A DNA stretch of 64,000 nucleotides from Aradus depressus (lineage: Eukaryota > Arthropoda > Insecta > Hemiptera > Aradidae). The stretch lies in contig OY759218.1 of the NCBI GenBank assembly GCA_963662175.1, forward strand, positions 47,740,427 to 47,804,426, in the 5' to 3' direction. Positions 53,646 to 64,000 of the stretch are shown here, piece by piece (the first letter of the stretch is position 1; every line of letters starts with the position of its first letter). A program made the position numbers and the translations under genes. The notes under the pieces are model-generated. The model ran no database searches. It saw only the letters and a program-made list of their open reading frames with translations, and had not been told where the DNA came from.

Positions 53646-55440
53646 GCTCTGGCTCACCCTCCATTGTCTCAAACAGACTCCCATGGAGATACAACTTGTG
53701 TTTTCTCCTTTGACATCCGTATCAGTTTCGCTACACTGAATCTTCCCTTCCTTCCTACTTCACTGCTTTCATTTATTTTAGCCATTTTTTTTTCTTTTAA
53801 CCCGTTTAATCTTTGTTTAAAATTGTTTAATTCCTTTAAAGTTATTTAATATTGCTTATTTGGGTTCCTTCTACTCAAACAAACATCTGAAAAGTTATGT
53901 CAAGGGTGTTTTTAGTTTTCGAAAGTTTATATGAACCAACAAGGTTTATAGGCAGATGCGATTTTACGCATTGGTCGACTGGGCTCCAGCCCAGGGCCGG
54001 CTCTACGTGGTATGACGCACCTGTATATTTATACATTGGGATTTAAAGAATATGTACAGTTCTTAATAACTTCCCCTTACCGTACCATTTGTCAATGGAC
54101 TTTTTATTCTTTAACGGACCTCACTTCTGCTCATGTAATTTTTTTTAAATACGCGTTAGGACCCCGAGACGAGCGCCCCGATTGCCCCGTTCAAAGGCCG
54201 TACCAGGATTCGCCCACAAAAAAATAAAAAAGCTTATGAAGCTAACGTAAGGTTTATAGGCTAGAAATAAGGTTTATAATATAGTGTAATTAATCTTAAT
54301 CATACTCAATTTCATTTTTAGTAAAAATCTGAAAGCTATTAAAATGTGTATCATTATATGTTAATTGTATAAATTGTAGGTGACTAGAAATATTGCTCGT
54401 GGAAGGCCTTTGGAAGGGCATATTATTATATTAATATCAATGCCTTTTAACTTAAGGTTGCAGAGGGTTAATAATTACGCCCAAATGGTCGGAAAGTTTA
54501 GAAACTTTGACTTTGGTATAAGAAAATTTCAACTGTATTCTTTAAAATGAGATGCTATTCGACCCTCTGTTGTTGTGCATTTTTTAGTTATTCGGATTTG
54601 AAAGTACCCCATCTTCGAGGGAAAGTCAGAGTCCTATCTCCGTCGCAAGTGGTCATACGATAAATTGTTGGAAAGGTTCTCTGAAGGACTCTTAGAGACA
54701 GGGACTTATTTACGTTTGTTCAATAAACTGTGAGTGGGGAAAATCAATTTCAGGCTTCGATTACTCGGGCATTATTTGACCTACATGAGGACAGCTTGTA
54801 TGGTTCTTCTCTACTTCCCTATTTATTATTTGGCAAAGAAAATTTGAGGTCATTATATATGTAGTTAAAACATGATTTTCGTGGCATATTTTTCCTTTAA
54901 ATGTTTCTCGTGATACCACTTCTAATGCCTCAAAATCTTTTGGGAATATCAAGTTATTTCTAAAATCTCTCAAAGTTACTAACCGGACATATAACCTGCC
55001 TAAAATTACTAACCGGGTGAATCTTCAAACAATACAGCTTTAACAGGACCATAACGAAAACTCATAACCATCAATAAAAAAATAAATTAAAAAAATATAT
55101 ATTTACCAGAAAATTCATTGTCAAATAGCGGAGACAAGATTCCTCACAAATTTTCAGGGAATGCTTACAAGGAACCGGGAAAATGGGTAGACGAATTATC
55201 GCATCTGATTTTTGAGGAAGGCTACTGTAAAAAAGCGGTCTTTAAAGGTCTTAAAAAGACAGTTCAAAAATATAGTATTTTTAAGTTGACAAATTTGTTA
55301 AGATGGAAGAGGAGATGCAAGTTCTCAAAAGTCCAATAATTTTCGTTTTCATAACATTAAAAGCATCGTTATCATTCTTTGATTTTGAATATTGTCTCAT
55401 TTCTTGATTGGTTGGCGGATGTAGTGGACTTATTTATTAA
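53646..55440. other. spacer, no recognised gene
   Basis: Short openings at 54012-54227 and 55118-55339 show no known domain. The phrase 'cagggccggctctacg' at about 53992 resembles a common repeat edge. No exon could be supported. Confidence 0.4.
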
Positions 55441-55454
55441 GTAAGCAATACGAA

Positions 55455-55570
55455 GGTATCCAGTCCAATAATATATTTTATTTACACCACAACTAGTTTC
55501 GGCAATTAGGTATCTACCCTCATCAGGTAGTGACTCTAAACATAAATAAACCAAAACATATTTTAAGAAA
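55455..55570 (-). repeat. GATGA/GAAAC stem-loop element, minus copy
   Basis: The minus strand runs 'ggtttatttatgtttagag', 'cctgatgaggg', 'gccgaaactagttg', 'gtaaataaaatatatt'. The same order appears on the plus strand at 56054-56150, so this is an inverted pair about 500 bp apart. Confidence 0.75.
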
Positions 55571-55807
55571 GATCACTAGAATTTACGAACTGTTACAGTT
55601 TAAGTCAACAATTAACAATAAATAAGTTATGTAAGATAAGAAATTATGAAATGTTGTGTTAACAAAATAAATAATGAAAATACATAAAAATAATTAGAAT
55701 TTAAATTTAATTTACCTAAAAGTAGATATCTTATTAATTGTATGTATTTTTAGTGTCTATTTTAATAACACAACATTTTATCATTGTTTATCTTACATAG
55801 GTATCTA

Positions 55808-56053
55808 ATTGAGGGCGCCGGTAGCTCAGAGGTAGCTTACATGCCTACTGAGTTCAAAACCCGGCCAAGGCACTTAAATTATTTTAGCTGGGAGGTAACA
55901 AAAAAATTGAGCACGCCGTCCTTCGGAATGGATGTTAAGAGATTGTCCCGACCCTGTGCGGTGTTAGGTAGGTACTCGTTAAAGAGCTCTACCTTTGGGA
56001 ACTAAACTTGGATAGGCAAAATTTAGGACTCCCACAGTAGAGTCGGGCTCATG
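55808..56053 (+). mobile_element. SINE with head, 3' truncated (copy h)
   Basis: Starts gagggcgccggtagctcag (A box). The B box is degenerate (gagttcaaaacccgg), with about ten bases of the inter-box region missing. The body ends abruptly after 'gagtcgggctcatgt', where the 56054 element begins. Confidence 0.85.
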
Positions 56054-56150
56054 TATTTTTTGGTTTATGTATGTTTAGATTCACTAGGTACCTGATGATC
56101 GGATAATTGCCGAAACTAGTTGATGTAAATAAAATATATTTTTGGATTGG
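56054..56150 (+). repeat. GATGA/GAAAC stem-loop element, plus copy
   Basis: 'ggtttatgtatgtttag', 'acctgatgatcgg', 'gccgaaactagttgatg', 'aaataaaatatattt': the inverted partner of 55455-55570. Confidence 0.75.
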
Positions 56151-56779
56151 ATATCTCTGTATTACTTATTATAACATCTCTCATATCAATGTAAATCATT
56201 GAAAATTGCATGAATGCGCCATTGACAAAATTGACATGTATTCTCGCCGGCAACGCACTACAGCTAGTTTTACATAATAGCCATGAAGATAGAAAGGTTC
56301 GGGTCATAGCTGCTGTTTGATATAAATTATCTGGTGGATGAAAGTGACTGAGAGGACTCACGACACAATGTCCACAGCTTTGATCCGCCACTTTTCCAAT
56401 CCGAACAAAAAAATCAATTGAATGGGACTACTCGACACAACTCAGGTAGCACGACCTACGTTCTATTCAAGCCACCATCAAAGGAAAACTTCTCATTTTT
56501 TTTTTTTTTGTTCATCTCATTGTGAAGTTTTTATAAGCGTATAACTTGTATAATGAAACAAACTATAATAGATACTGGGAAAATAAAACTAGTGTTCGCG
56601 GACAGAAATGGGGCCGATTCTGCCTTTTTTTAATATACAGTAGACTCCATCTTAACCGACTTGATTAAGACGGAGGTTAGGTTGGATAAGTGAAAAAACC
56701 TGTTTAAGCTGCGTCCTGTTTAAATCACATTAAAAAGGAAATAGGATTATGTAAATAAATGTTACAATTTAAAACTCCC
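56151..56779. other. spacer with a pogo-like end
   Basis: At about 56639 'tacagtagactccatctta' looks like one end of a Tc1/pogo-type miniature element; the other end was not found. An opening at 56116-56391 (minus) has no domain. Confidence 0.45.
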
Positions 56780-57335
56780 TCAGGACCAGTTAATCAATTA
56801 TGTTTTCTCTCTGCCCCCAAAGCCAATCGACCGTTAAGGCTAAAACCCAATATTTGACATACACAGTGGCTTCTGAATCCACATACTAAATTTTGTGTCG
56901 ATATATTCATTACATCGGCAGTTATTGGGGTATTTGAGTTGACCCCTTCGCTAGTCCCGCCCTTCCATTCTACGGATTTCACAGAAAATTAATATGTGCT
57001 ATCTATGAATTTGAATACAAAATGTCATGTCGATACTTTCATTACATCGGCAGTTATTGGGATTTTTGAGTTGACCCCCCCCCCCCCCCCCATCTGATCT
57101 GATCCCCACCTCCTCTTCGGCTGATTCTCCTCAATAGGTTGTAGGACTTCGAATTTACATATGAAATGTCCTGTTAAAACATCCATTACAAACAGCGGCA
57201 GTTATTAAAGCTTTTGTGTTAATCCCCCTAATTCCCCCATGTGATCGGAAAACATGAAATTGATGAAAACTCCGCATCGAATTTCTGACCGCTTAGATAA
57301 CTTCCCCTATACTTGGTATAGCTGGGGAGGTGATA
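56780..57335 (-). repeat. R-1 family copy, minus orientation
   Basis: It runs from 'ggaccagttaatcaattatg' through three modules ('cattacatcggcagttattgg' twice, 'gcggcagttattaaag') to 'cttcccctatacttggtatagctgggg'. A C-tract at about 57077-57092 lies at the usual module G/C-run. Confidence 0.82.
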
Positions 57336-57354
57336 TGTATTAAAATGTATGTAA

Positions 57355-57470
57355 TATGGCCATAAGAGGACTTTCTTATATCTACCAATCACTTTCCTCC
57401 CCCTTCTAGAATGCTTCATATTGGCATTATGTACTAGTTATAAGGAAGTCACTCAGAATTACGCTGAAGA
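57355..57470 (+). repeat. R-2 last-end fragment
   Basis: 'ggccataagaggactttctta', 'gcttcatattggcattatg' and 'ttataaggaagtcac' match 31345-31440 and the end of 48330-48945. Confidence 0.6.
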
Positions 57471-59377
57471 AAAGAAAACCGCTTATGCTACTATTATTAT
57501 TATTTGCCTACTTACGCTACTATTATTATTATAAAAAGGTATTTTAAAATTCGTTGATATATGTTACAATTCAAACATTTATTATTGAATTATATCCTAA
57601 GGAAATGTATTGTTGGTTTTTTGAGGCGTTATAACATTGTTGGTTAAAGGCTTCACGCAAAATTACAAATATTTAAAAAAGTTTTCGTCATTTCGGTAAT
57701 TTTACAAGATTTTGTGCACTTTGAAAAAAATTGAATAAGCGTCCGGGAGTTTTCAGGCGAGCGGACACTTATGCAGGATGTACCTTAAATTGTGTTCCGG
57801 GAAGTAATTCTGGTAACAACGATGGCAGTTTGCATAGTTCTCAACCTTCTATTGAAATACGCTGAAACCTCATTTTGCTTATAATGTTTTTAATAAACTA
57901 GCAGATTCATCTGGTGTTAATTAATAATCGAGGTCATATATATATATACCAGAGCAGTCTTACGTCGCTCGGTTGACATTGGACGTTGTAATTGGAAAAA
58001 TAGATTCACTTATCCGGAACAGATCTCCCGACTGTGCACTCAGCGTTGCCAAGAAAGGTCAATGATAACTTGCTTGTCATCAATGAACGAAATATTTAAA
58101 TAAACTTATCCCGTGATCTTGACTGATTGATAAGGAGCTCAGGTAGACCCCGCCGATCTACGTTAGAGCAGACCCCAATGGAACAGCACTGATAGGGAAT
58201 TCCTATCTAGCCCCTGTCGGAACCCAACAAGGCAATTCCGTTAGGGCGCTCTTGGACAGTTTCTGATCGGACACATATTTTTACCAGGAGATGACCCATC
58301 TCAACTGCAACACCATGGATATGCGAGATTTACTATAGACATAGGCTCTGAAGGGTCAGAAGGCTTTTGAAAAGGGACACAACTGTTTTGTACACAATAT
58401 TAAGATGAGGTTATATCCGGAGGTTAGTTCCGGAAGAACAATGACAAACCTACAAAATTGGGGTATTTTGTGATACACTGGTGTCAGAAATACCGAATTC
58501 TTCTACTACTACTAATAATAATAAAGCTATGCCGGTTGAAACCCAAATGTACGTAAACAATGACGCTAAAGTTGAGTTGTATTTTTAAGGCACTTAACAC
58601 AAAAACGCACAATTTTTATGACCTACAACACGAAAGGTACCTCTATCCAAATTTTCAGATTTTTAGGAGAAGTGGAAGGACCTTAGAATTTGATCAGTGA
58701 ATGTGAATATTCCTTTTGCCTTTTATACAATATATAATGTAAAGATATATTATGTAACGATTATTATTATTTATTTTTTTAATTTTTTTTAAAGGTTCTC
58801 TCGCTGTATACATCGTTCAACGAAACCAAAATAAATAACGTTTAATTGATTACCATAATTCTTGTATTTCATATTTACACTCTTAAGGAAAATTAGTTGT
58901 TCCTGAATTTATTGTTTCTAAATATCATAATGAAATAGTATCTTCCTCTTTCAAATGAACCGAATACCACATTATTTTAAATATTTACATATTTGAATAT
59001 TTATTTTCTCTTGAATTGTTTAAACGAAAATGAGAATAAAAATAGAAAAGAAGAAAGAAAGGTGCAAGAATGAAAGAAATGAAATTGGGAACAGTTTATC
59101 CCAAAATCAGTAAGAAACGAAGAAAGAACAGTTACTGTGAACAACTGTATTTGGATACATTTTGATATTGTAGTAAGTGACCTTCATATTTCAACAATTA
59201 ACTTTATGCACAATGCTTTACAGAATGGATATTATTTCGCTTACTTTAATATATACAAAAAGGTGAAAAAAATGACATTTTTCGAATTAGGATAGTTCTC
59301 GAAAGTTGCCTTTCGCTAAGTAGAAGTCAGTTCTAACATTTTTGAGGTTCCCCCAGGGCTTTAAGATTTAAAAATAC
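57471..59377. other. spacer, no gene seen
   Basis: About 1.9 kb of AT-rich DNA in which I recognise no gene or repeat. Confidence 0.45.
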
Positions 59378-59484
59378 AGTAGGATCCTTATAGTACGGCC
59401 ATTCGTTAGATCGAGAACGTCCAGTAATCCAGCACTTTTAGGAAGTCGCTAACAAGGAATATGTTTTCATAAAACAATTGTATT
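59378..59484 (+). repeat. pogo/Tc1-like element end
   Basis: 'acagtaggatccttatagtacgg' at about 59378 looks like a Tc1/pogo-type end. The partner end was not found, perhaps because the Jockey insertion at 59498 separates it. Confidence 0.4.
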
Positions 59485-59497
59485 GCATCGTATAAAT

Positions 59498-60228
59498 TTT
59501 TTTTATATTATTATTATTTTTTTTTGCAATCTATGTACAATATATACATAAGCAAATATGTGGACAAAAAGAAAAAATAACAACCTCACTCGATGGGAGA
59601 AGCCAGCCAGCGCTGACACTCTCTCGAAAGTTAATTTTCATTATTCACTATCCTCAGAGAAGATCGCGAGGCCACCTCCTGTTCAAGCGGCGGGGAGGAT
59701 TGTCAGGATGGGAATGATAGGATAGGGCTTGAGCGAGAGGATTTGAATGATAAGAAAGGTTTCTGTGAAATGTTTGGAATCGGGATTGGATTAGTTCGTT
59801 GACAGTGGGAATATTGAGATCTCTGTGTAGGACTTTATTGGTAATGTAGAAAGGAGCGTTGACGATTCGTCGCAAGAGTTTGGACTGGAATGCTTGGACA
59901 CGATTGATGTTCGACTGTTTAGCTGCAGCCCAAAGTTCGAGTCCGTACGACCAGATGGGACATATAATGGTCTTGTAAATCGTAAGTTTGTTGTTAGTTG
60001 TCAGTTTTGATTTTGGTCCAAGTAGTCGACGTAACAGTCCCTATCTTCGATTCAGTTCTTGTCGTTTAAGTCGTGTATGTGGGTTCCACGTTAGTCTAGG
60101 AAGAGGGAATCAGGATGTTGTTAATGGTGATTGGAGGCCAGGATTGGCGGCGTAGGGTAAATGTGACTTGAACGCATTTCTGCTCATTTAACTTAATTCT
60201 CCAGAGCTTGCACCACCTCTCTATTTCA
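59498..60228 (-). mobile_element. 5'-truncated Jockey LINE with 13-bp target duplication
   Basis: gcatcgtataaat is repeated exactly at 59485-59497 and 60229-60241. Between them, on the minus strand, are the end of ORF2, a 3' UTR of about 130 bp and a T/A-rich tail. Truncation at the 5' end with a duplication is normal for target-primed insertion. Confidence 0.92.
59654..60225 (-). pseudogene. Jockey ORF2 C-terminal fragment
   Basis: The minus strand reads WCKLWRIKLNEQKCVQV, a broken link, LTWNPHTRLKRQELNRR, a TAG stop (60043-60041), then LLRRLLGPKSKL ... YKTIICPIWSYGLELWAAA ... NRVQAFQSKLLRRIVNAPF and ... RRLNRRWPRDLL to the stop at 59654. This is the thumb and C-terminal region of a Jockey polymerase; the catalytic core was never copied here. 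Defects: one nonsense codon and at least one frame break near 60100. Confidence 0.85.
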
Positions 60229-60264
60229 GCATCGTATAAATAAAAACGCTTTTCTCTCCTCCAG

Positions 60265-60985
60265 CTATATACGAGTACAACGTATAGGAGAAGTTATGGA
60301 ATCGATCAGAAATTCGATTTTGATTAGTTTTTAGAGGAAATTTCATGTTTTCATACCCCTTGATTTTTAACTGTGATAAATTTCATCATCCCGGCACGAA
60401 TTAATCAATAACGTTTTCGCTCTCCCTCAAAAGCCAATGGACCATTGGTTTTAAAATTCAATATTTGACTCACATGAGCTTATGAATCCTCATACTCTAT
60501 TCTGTGTCGAAACAATCAGTTCTGCAGTTCTTTAGGGTATTTAAGCCGAGCTCCTCGTCTTTATTTCCCCACTTCCCCTCGACCAGTTTAGCGAAAAATT
60601 AATAGGTGTCCTCCTCATAGGGTCTTGAATTTCGTATGATATTTTGTGTCAAAACATTCATTATAACCGGCAGTAATTAGAGTTTTTATGTTAAGCCTCC
60701 AGCCAGTCCCCCCGCCCCTTTAGCCGATTTGGCTGAAAATCAACAGGTGTCGTCCTTAGAGATTTTTTTATATTTTGACCGACTAGATAACTTTCCTTAT
60801 ATTTCGTAGAGCTGAGGAAATAAAAATTCCTGTCAGTCTGTATATGTGTGTGTGTAACACAATAACTCCCGATAGAATGAATGTATTGACACGACATTTT
60901 TTATGTGTATCCAGAATACATAAAGGATGACACCCATTGATTTTCGGCCAAAGGGGGGATTATGTGGAGGATTAACACAGGATTT
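60265..60985. repeat. R-1 copies in both orientations
   Basis: 60265-60350 is a plus first end ('ctatatacgagtacaacgtatagg'). 60385-60825 is a minus copy with three modules. 60830-60985 is a plus fragment ('acaataactcccgatag', 'tgacacccattgattttcggcc'). Confidence 0.7.
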
Positions 60986-61004
60986 AAAGCCCCTGAGAAA
61001 AATA

Positions 61005-61230
61005 TAAGACAATATTCGGTCAAAATCAAATCAGATCTAAGTTAGCATATGTAACTTCTTCATTCCAAATTTCAAGTTCGTAACTGCAATCGTTTCTGCT
61101 ATAGAGCGCTAACAAAGTTTCAATCTCATACATACAGAGAGACATCATCGCGAAAGTAGTCAAAACATATTCAGGGAACCTTCAAACGAGACAATCCGTA
61201 GAAAACTCGATTTTTGACTTTCGCATGATT
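61005..61230 (-). repeat. R-2 family fragment, minus orientation
   Basis: 'agtagtcaaaacatattcag', 'gaaaactcgatttttgactttcgc' and 'gttcgtaactgcaatcg' are complements of the 48360-48560 text. Confidence 0.6.
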
Positions 61231-61584
61231 AAAATAGATTATTGAGACCAGTTCCGCTTTCGACTTTTGCGAAAAATTCTTGAGTTACTGCAAATCCCGT
61301 TTCCTCGCCGTTTTTGCTCTACAAATCTTACTCAAATACAATTTCTTCAGTTGGGTGGTGGCCAAATTCTTCTTTAGGAAAGTAAGGTAGAAACACCATT
61401 TATCTTCTTTACCCATTCTGTAATTCACTTTTTTTTCCATAATTGTTAACGAAGTCATAAAAAAAAAATAATGGAGTAAAGTTAATATTTTCCTTCTCCG
61501 CAACTTTTATTGCAACAAATGTTTTGATTGCTTGAATATTTACAGGTAAGCACATTAACAAGAATGCCCGCTATTTTTCACTAC
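61231..61584. other. spacer
   Basis: No feature was recognised. Confidence 0.4.
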
Positions 61585-62070
61585 CCCAGAACGAATTAAT
61601 CAATTATTTTTTCGCTCTTCCTCCAAAGCCAATCGACCATTTGGGCTAAAACTCAATATTTTATTTACATAGTGGCTTCTGATTCCTCGTATTAAATTTC
61701 ATGTCGATACATTCATTTCATCGGCAGTTATTCGAATTTTTTAGTTGAGCCCCCCCCTCTAACCAAAGAAAATTATTAGGTGTCGTCCTTATAAGGCTTT
61801 GAATTTACATATGAAATTTAGTGTCAATACATTCACTACAACGGCAATTAGAGTTTTTGAGTTAAGCCTCACCCTTCCCTTCGGCCGATTTGGCTGAAAA
61901 TCTATAGGTGTCGTCCTTAGAGAGTTCTGGCTGGATACACAATTACAATTTCGTGTTGATAGATTCATTCTATCGGGATTTATGATCAGACAGATTTTTT
62001 TTTTCATTTTTGAAATCAGAATTGAATGAAATTCCCTTGAAAAGTCAGCATCGAATTTCTCGAATGTGGC
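61585..62070 (-). repeat. R-1 family copy, minus orientation
   Basis: 'taccccagaacgaattaatcaa' (last end, hairpin missing), 'catcggcagttattcg', 'gcgatttggctgaaa'-like text twice and 'attctatcgggatttatg', then 'ttgaaaagtcagcatcgaatttct'. Confidence 0.78.
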
Positions 62071-62567
62071 ACATTACCTATTTTGATCGGGCCACTATCC
62101 ACTTGAAAACTGTTTCTGTGCACTATGTTGCAAATATTTCGTTTTTGCATTTTTGATTGTCGTTTTTATAATTCATTAAACAACAATATCAAAAATGTGA
62201 TAGTATAATATTTAATATGTCATATTCGCAAGTTTACCTTACAGAGCCTATGAAAACAAAAATAAGCTGGCGTAAAGTGTCGTATGTGCTTTCTCAAAGA
62301 TATACAAGACGTTGTCTCCCCAGTATTTTATTTCTTATCAGAACCGGTTTTCAACGCAACTGCATCATCATCTGTGGCACATTTATGAGTACATATAAAA
62401 TATGAATATAGAAAAGTATCTAAAGCATCAGGGTAAGAGTAACAAGAAATCAAATAAAACTGACTTACCTCATCCGTACAGTGTGGACTCTAATGAAGCA
62501 CTGCCTAATAGCTCACAGGGGAGAGGATGCGAGGTTTATTCACTCCCTACTTAGATGCAAATAAAGG
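62071..62567. other. spacer with GATGA/GAAAC-type stem-loop
   Basis: On the minus strand 62385-62335 reads cagatgatgatgcagttgcg and then ttgaaaaccggttctg. No gene was seen. Confidence 0.4.
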
Positions 62568-62642
62568 GCGCCGTTAGCTCAGTGGTATGCGCGCTTGCTT
62601 ACTGAGCTCAAGATCGCGAGTTCGAAACCCGACCGAGTCCTC
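62568..62642 (+). mobile_element. SINE tRNA-like head only (copy i)
   Basis: gcgccgttagctcagtggta (A box) and gagttcgaaacccgac (B box) with normal tRNA spacing. The acceptor ends do not pair, so it is not a tRNA gene. The body is missing after 'gaccgagtcctcg'. Confidence 0.85.
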
Positions 62643-63565
62643 GTTAATAAAAAATAATTATTTGATAAAACTCATTGACAGCCTTCAAAAAGACAAAAAA
62701 GCATGTAGGAATAACCATAGTGTAAACATTTTTGATAAATGCGCTGGTTTTACATTTTTATATTTAACTAAAAAACAGTTTTTTAATTTCCTGAAAAGTA
62801 GTGATTTTCACATTCGTTAGTTTGCATTTGTATCGAGGATATGTGACTCGACAATTCCCAGATTTGAATATATAAAATGAAAAATAGGGGAGGTGATTTA
62901 AGGTTATCTGGAACTTTGGTTACACCAGTCACGACTCATTTGCTGGACATTACATTACAGCCCGTTATGTCCCTCCACCCAGATCACGTTCTCTTCCCTT
63001 TATCCTTTATCACTAGAGAACAGATTCAATAAAATGAAAGTAGGTTCGTACTTATTTTGACAGTAGATTCGTCTAGTTATTCGCAGTCGAAATGAGCAAA
63101 CGTCATTAATTCATGTCAATAATTTGGAAAATGGCCGTAAATATCAAATTTAACCAGCGAACGAACACCGGCGTCAGATAGTACCTCGTTTGCACCAATA
63201 TGCTGGGACTTAGATAAAAAGGCAGAAATGTTACCGAACGTTTAAAGAAACCTAACACATTCCAAGTGCATATACTTCCGTTTCCATCAATGTACGGACT
63301 TAGTTAAAGGGTTCAGGAACTTAACAATATGCTTTATTAGAATATCGCATTTAAAATTGTGTGTACTCTGATATGAACAAAAAAGTTTAATTACATTAAA
63401 AGTAAGAATTTTATATTGGATTAAACTATTTCGCTGAGTTAGATTAGACGGTTCGGCTCGGATAAGCGTTATTTAATTTTTTAATTACACGGCATCAGAC
63501 CAGCCAAATTTGGGCAGACAGAGGGGGAGGAAATGCGCTAGAAACTCGCTTTCGTTATCAGTTGC
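62643..63565. other. spacer, no gene seen
   Basis: No recognised feature. The last part may be the 5' region of the Harbinger fragment. Confidence 0.4.
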
Positions 63566-63805
63566 AATGGAGAGGTCATCAGAAGATGAGTTTATGTTAG
63601 TGACTGCAGCTTGTATGGAGAAAGAAAGGAAACACAGATTTTGGGTGCATGATATATTTCTTCTCAGAGGAGAATATGCTGAATTTAATCGTCTTTTTCC
63701 AGATCTGTTTCAAGATGAGACCTGATTTTCTTGTACTTTCGTATGTCTCATAAAGACTTTTATAAATTAATCCACGAAACGACTGTACCTCAGTGTGATC
63801 TAGAT
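63566..63805 (+). pseudogene. PIF/Harbinger transposase N-terminal fragment, broken
   Basis: From the ATG at 63566 it reads MERSSEDEFMLVTAACMEK ... RFWVHDIFLLRGEYAEFNRL ... DLFQDE, then a stop (TGA at 63722). A shifted frame continues YFRMSHKDFYKLIHETTVPQ. These are the W-V-H-x-I, G-E-F and Y-F-R-M-S blocks seen also in the transposase at 35974. The frame break lies at about 63720-63738. The coding part then ends at a hAT-like repeat. Compared with the first element this copy is diverged and belongs to another subfamily. Confidence 0.85.
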
Positions 63806-64000
63806 CAGGGATGGTCAAATTACGACCCGCCGAGCGGCTCAATGCGGCCCGCGGAAAAGTTCTAAAAAGTGAAAACCTACAAACTTTTTTTCTTTCGAAT
63901 AGTTAATTTCAAAGAGAATAAAGAATCAGCCATTTCTACCTGGTCTAGATGGTACCTAGTGGCAGTTCGGAATAGTTTCAATTCTCGGAGAGGCATTCCG
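63806..64000 (+). mobile_element. hAT-like repeat, left end, runs off the window
   Basis: Starts cagggatggtcaaattacg and continues 'tgcggcccgcgg', the style of the element at 14388. It begins inside the Harbinger fragment, so it inserted into it. The other end and the target duplication are outside the window. Confidence 0.6.

Noticed and set aside
62568..62642. Functional tRNA gene
   Set aside because: A and B boxes are present but the acceptor strands do not pair, and the same head occurs in front of SINE bodies elsewhere.

Overview
The window looks like repeat-dense intergenic DNA from a large arthropod genome, most likely an insect. The grounds are insect-type transposons (an I-group LINE with RNase H, Jockey LINEs, BEL/Pao, a PIF/Harbinger element whose partner protein is MADF-BESS, a MULE), AT-rich spacer DNA and short CCTAA-type tails. 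A hemipteran is my guess, but nothing here proves the order. I see no convincing complete host gene. Nearly everything recognisable is a mobile element, an element fragment or a tandem repeat.

Layout. 1-612 is a 96-bp minisatellite. 1.1-3.0 kb holds LINE tails, a duplicated reverse-transcriptase remnant and an inverted copy of a MULE end. 3231-9269 is an almost intact LINE on the minus strand (ORF1, then ORF2 with endonuclease, reverse transcriptase and RNase H), bounded by a 12-bp target duplication. Its ORF2 is split by a tRNA-derived SINE that has its own perfect 12-bp duplication. 9.3-11.07 kb is a decayed MULE with duplicated and inverted end repeats. 11-32 kb is mostly dispersed repeats: a family called here R-1 (palindromic first end, repeated internal modules), a similar family R-2, satellite-like R-3 units, SINE copies, reverse-transcriptase scraps and a BEL/Pao fragment.

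32.85-35.97 kb is a PIF/Harbinger element with two genes on opposite strands. The exons interlock: each gene has one exon wholly inside the other's intron. 38664-40254 is a compact 1.59-kb element with perfect 30-bp inverted ends, four copies of a 14-bp subterminal motif and one intact DUF7869-like ORF. A 25-bp minisatellite lies on both sides of it (38.0-38.6 and 41.2-41.4 kb). 42.66-43.65 kb is a foldback-like pair of palindromic 21-bp repeat arrays.

46950-47855 is a 906-bp pogo/Tc1-like miniature element inside another repeat, with an unoccupied related copy at 37.6 kb. 51.65-51.88 kb is GC-rich and carries CACCC, CCAAT and GC boxes, an initiator-like site and a splice donor; it is the best candidate for a host promoter with a non-coding first exon. 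59498-60228 is a 5'-truncated Jockey copy with a 13-bp duplication. The window ends in a second, broken Harbinger transposase cut by a hAT-like repeat.

Functionally these are self-contained mobile units: the LINE supplies its own gag-like protein and polymerase, the SINE family probably borrows LINE machinery, and Harbinger pairs a DDE transposase with a MADF DNA-binding protein. Boundaries of decayed repeats are approximate because they were found by eye.
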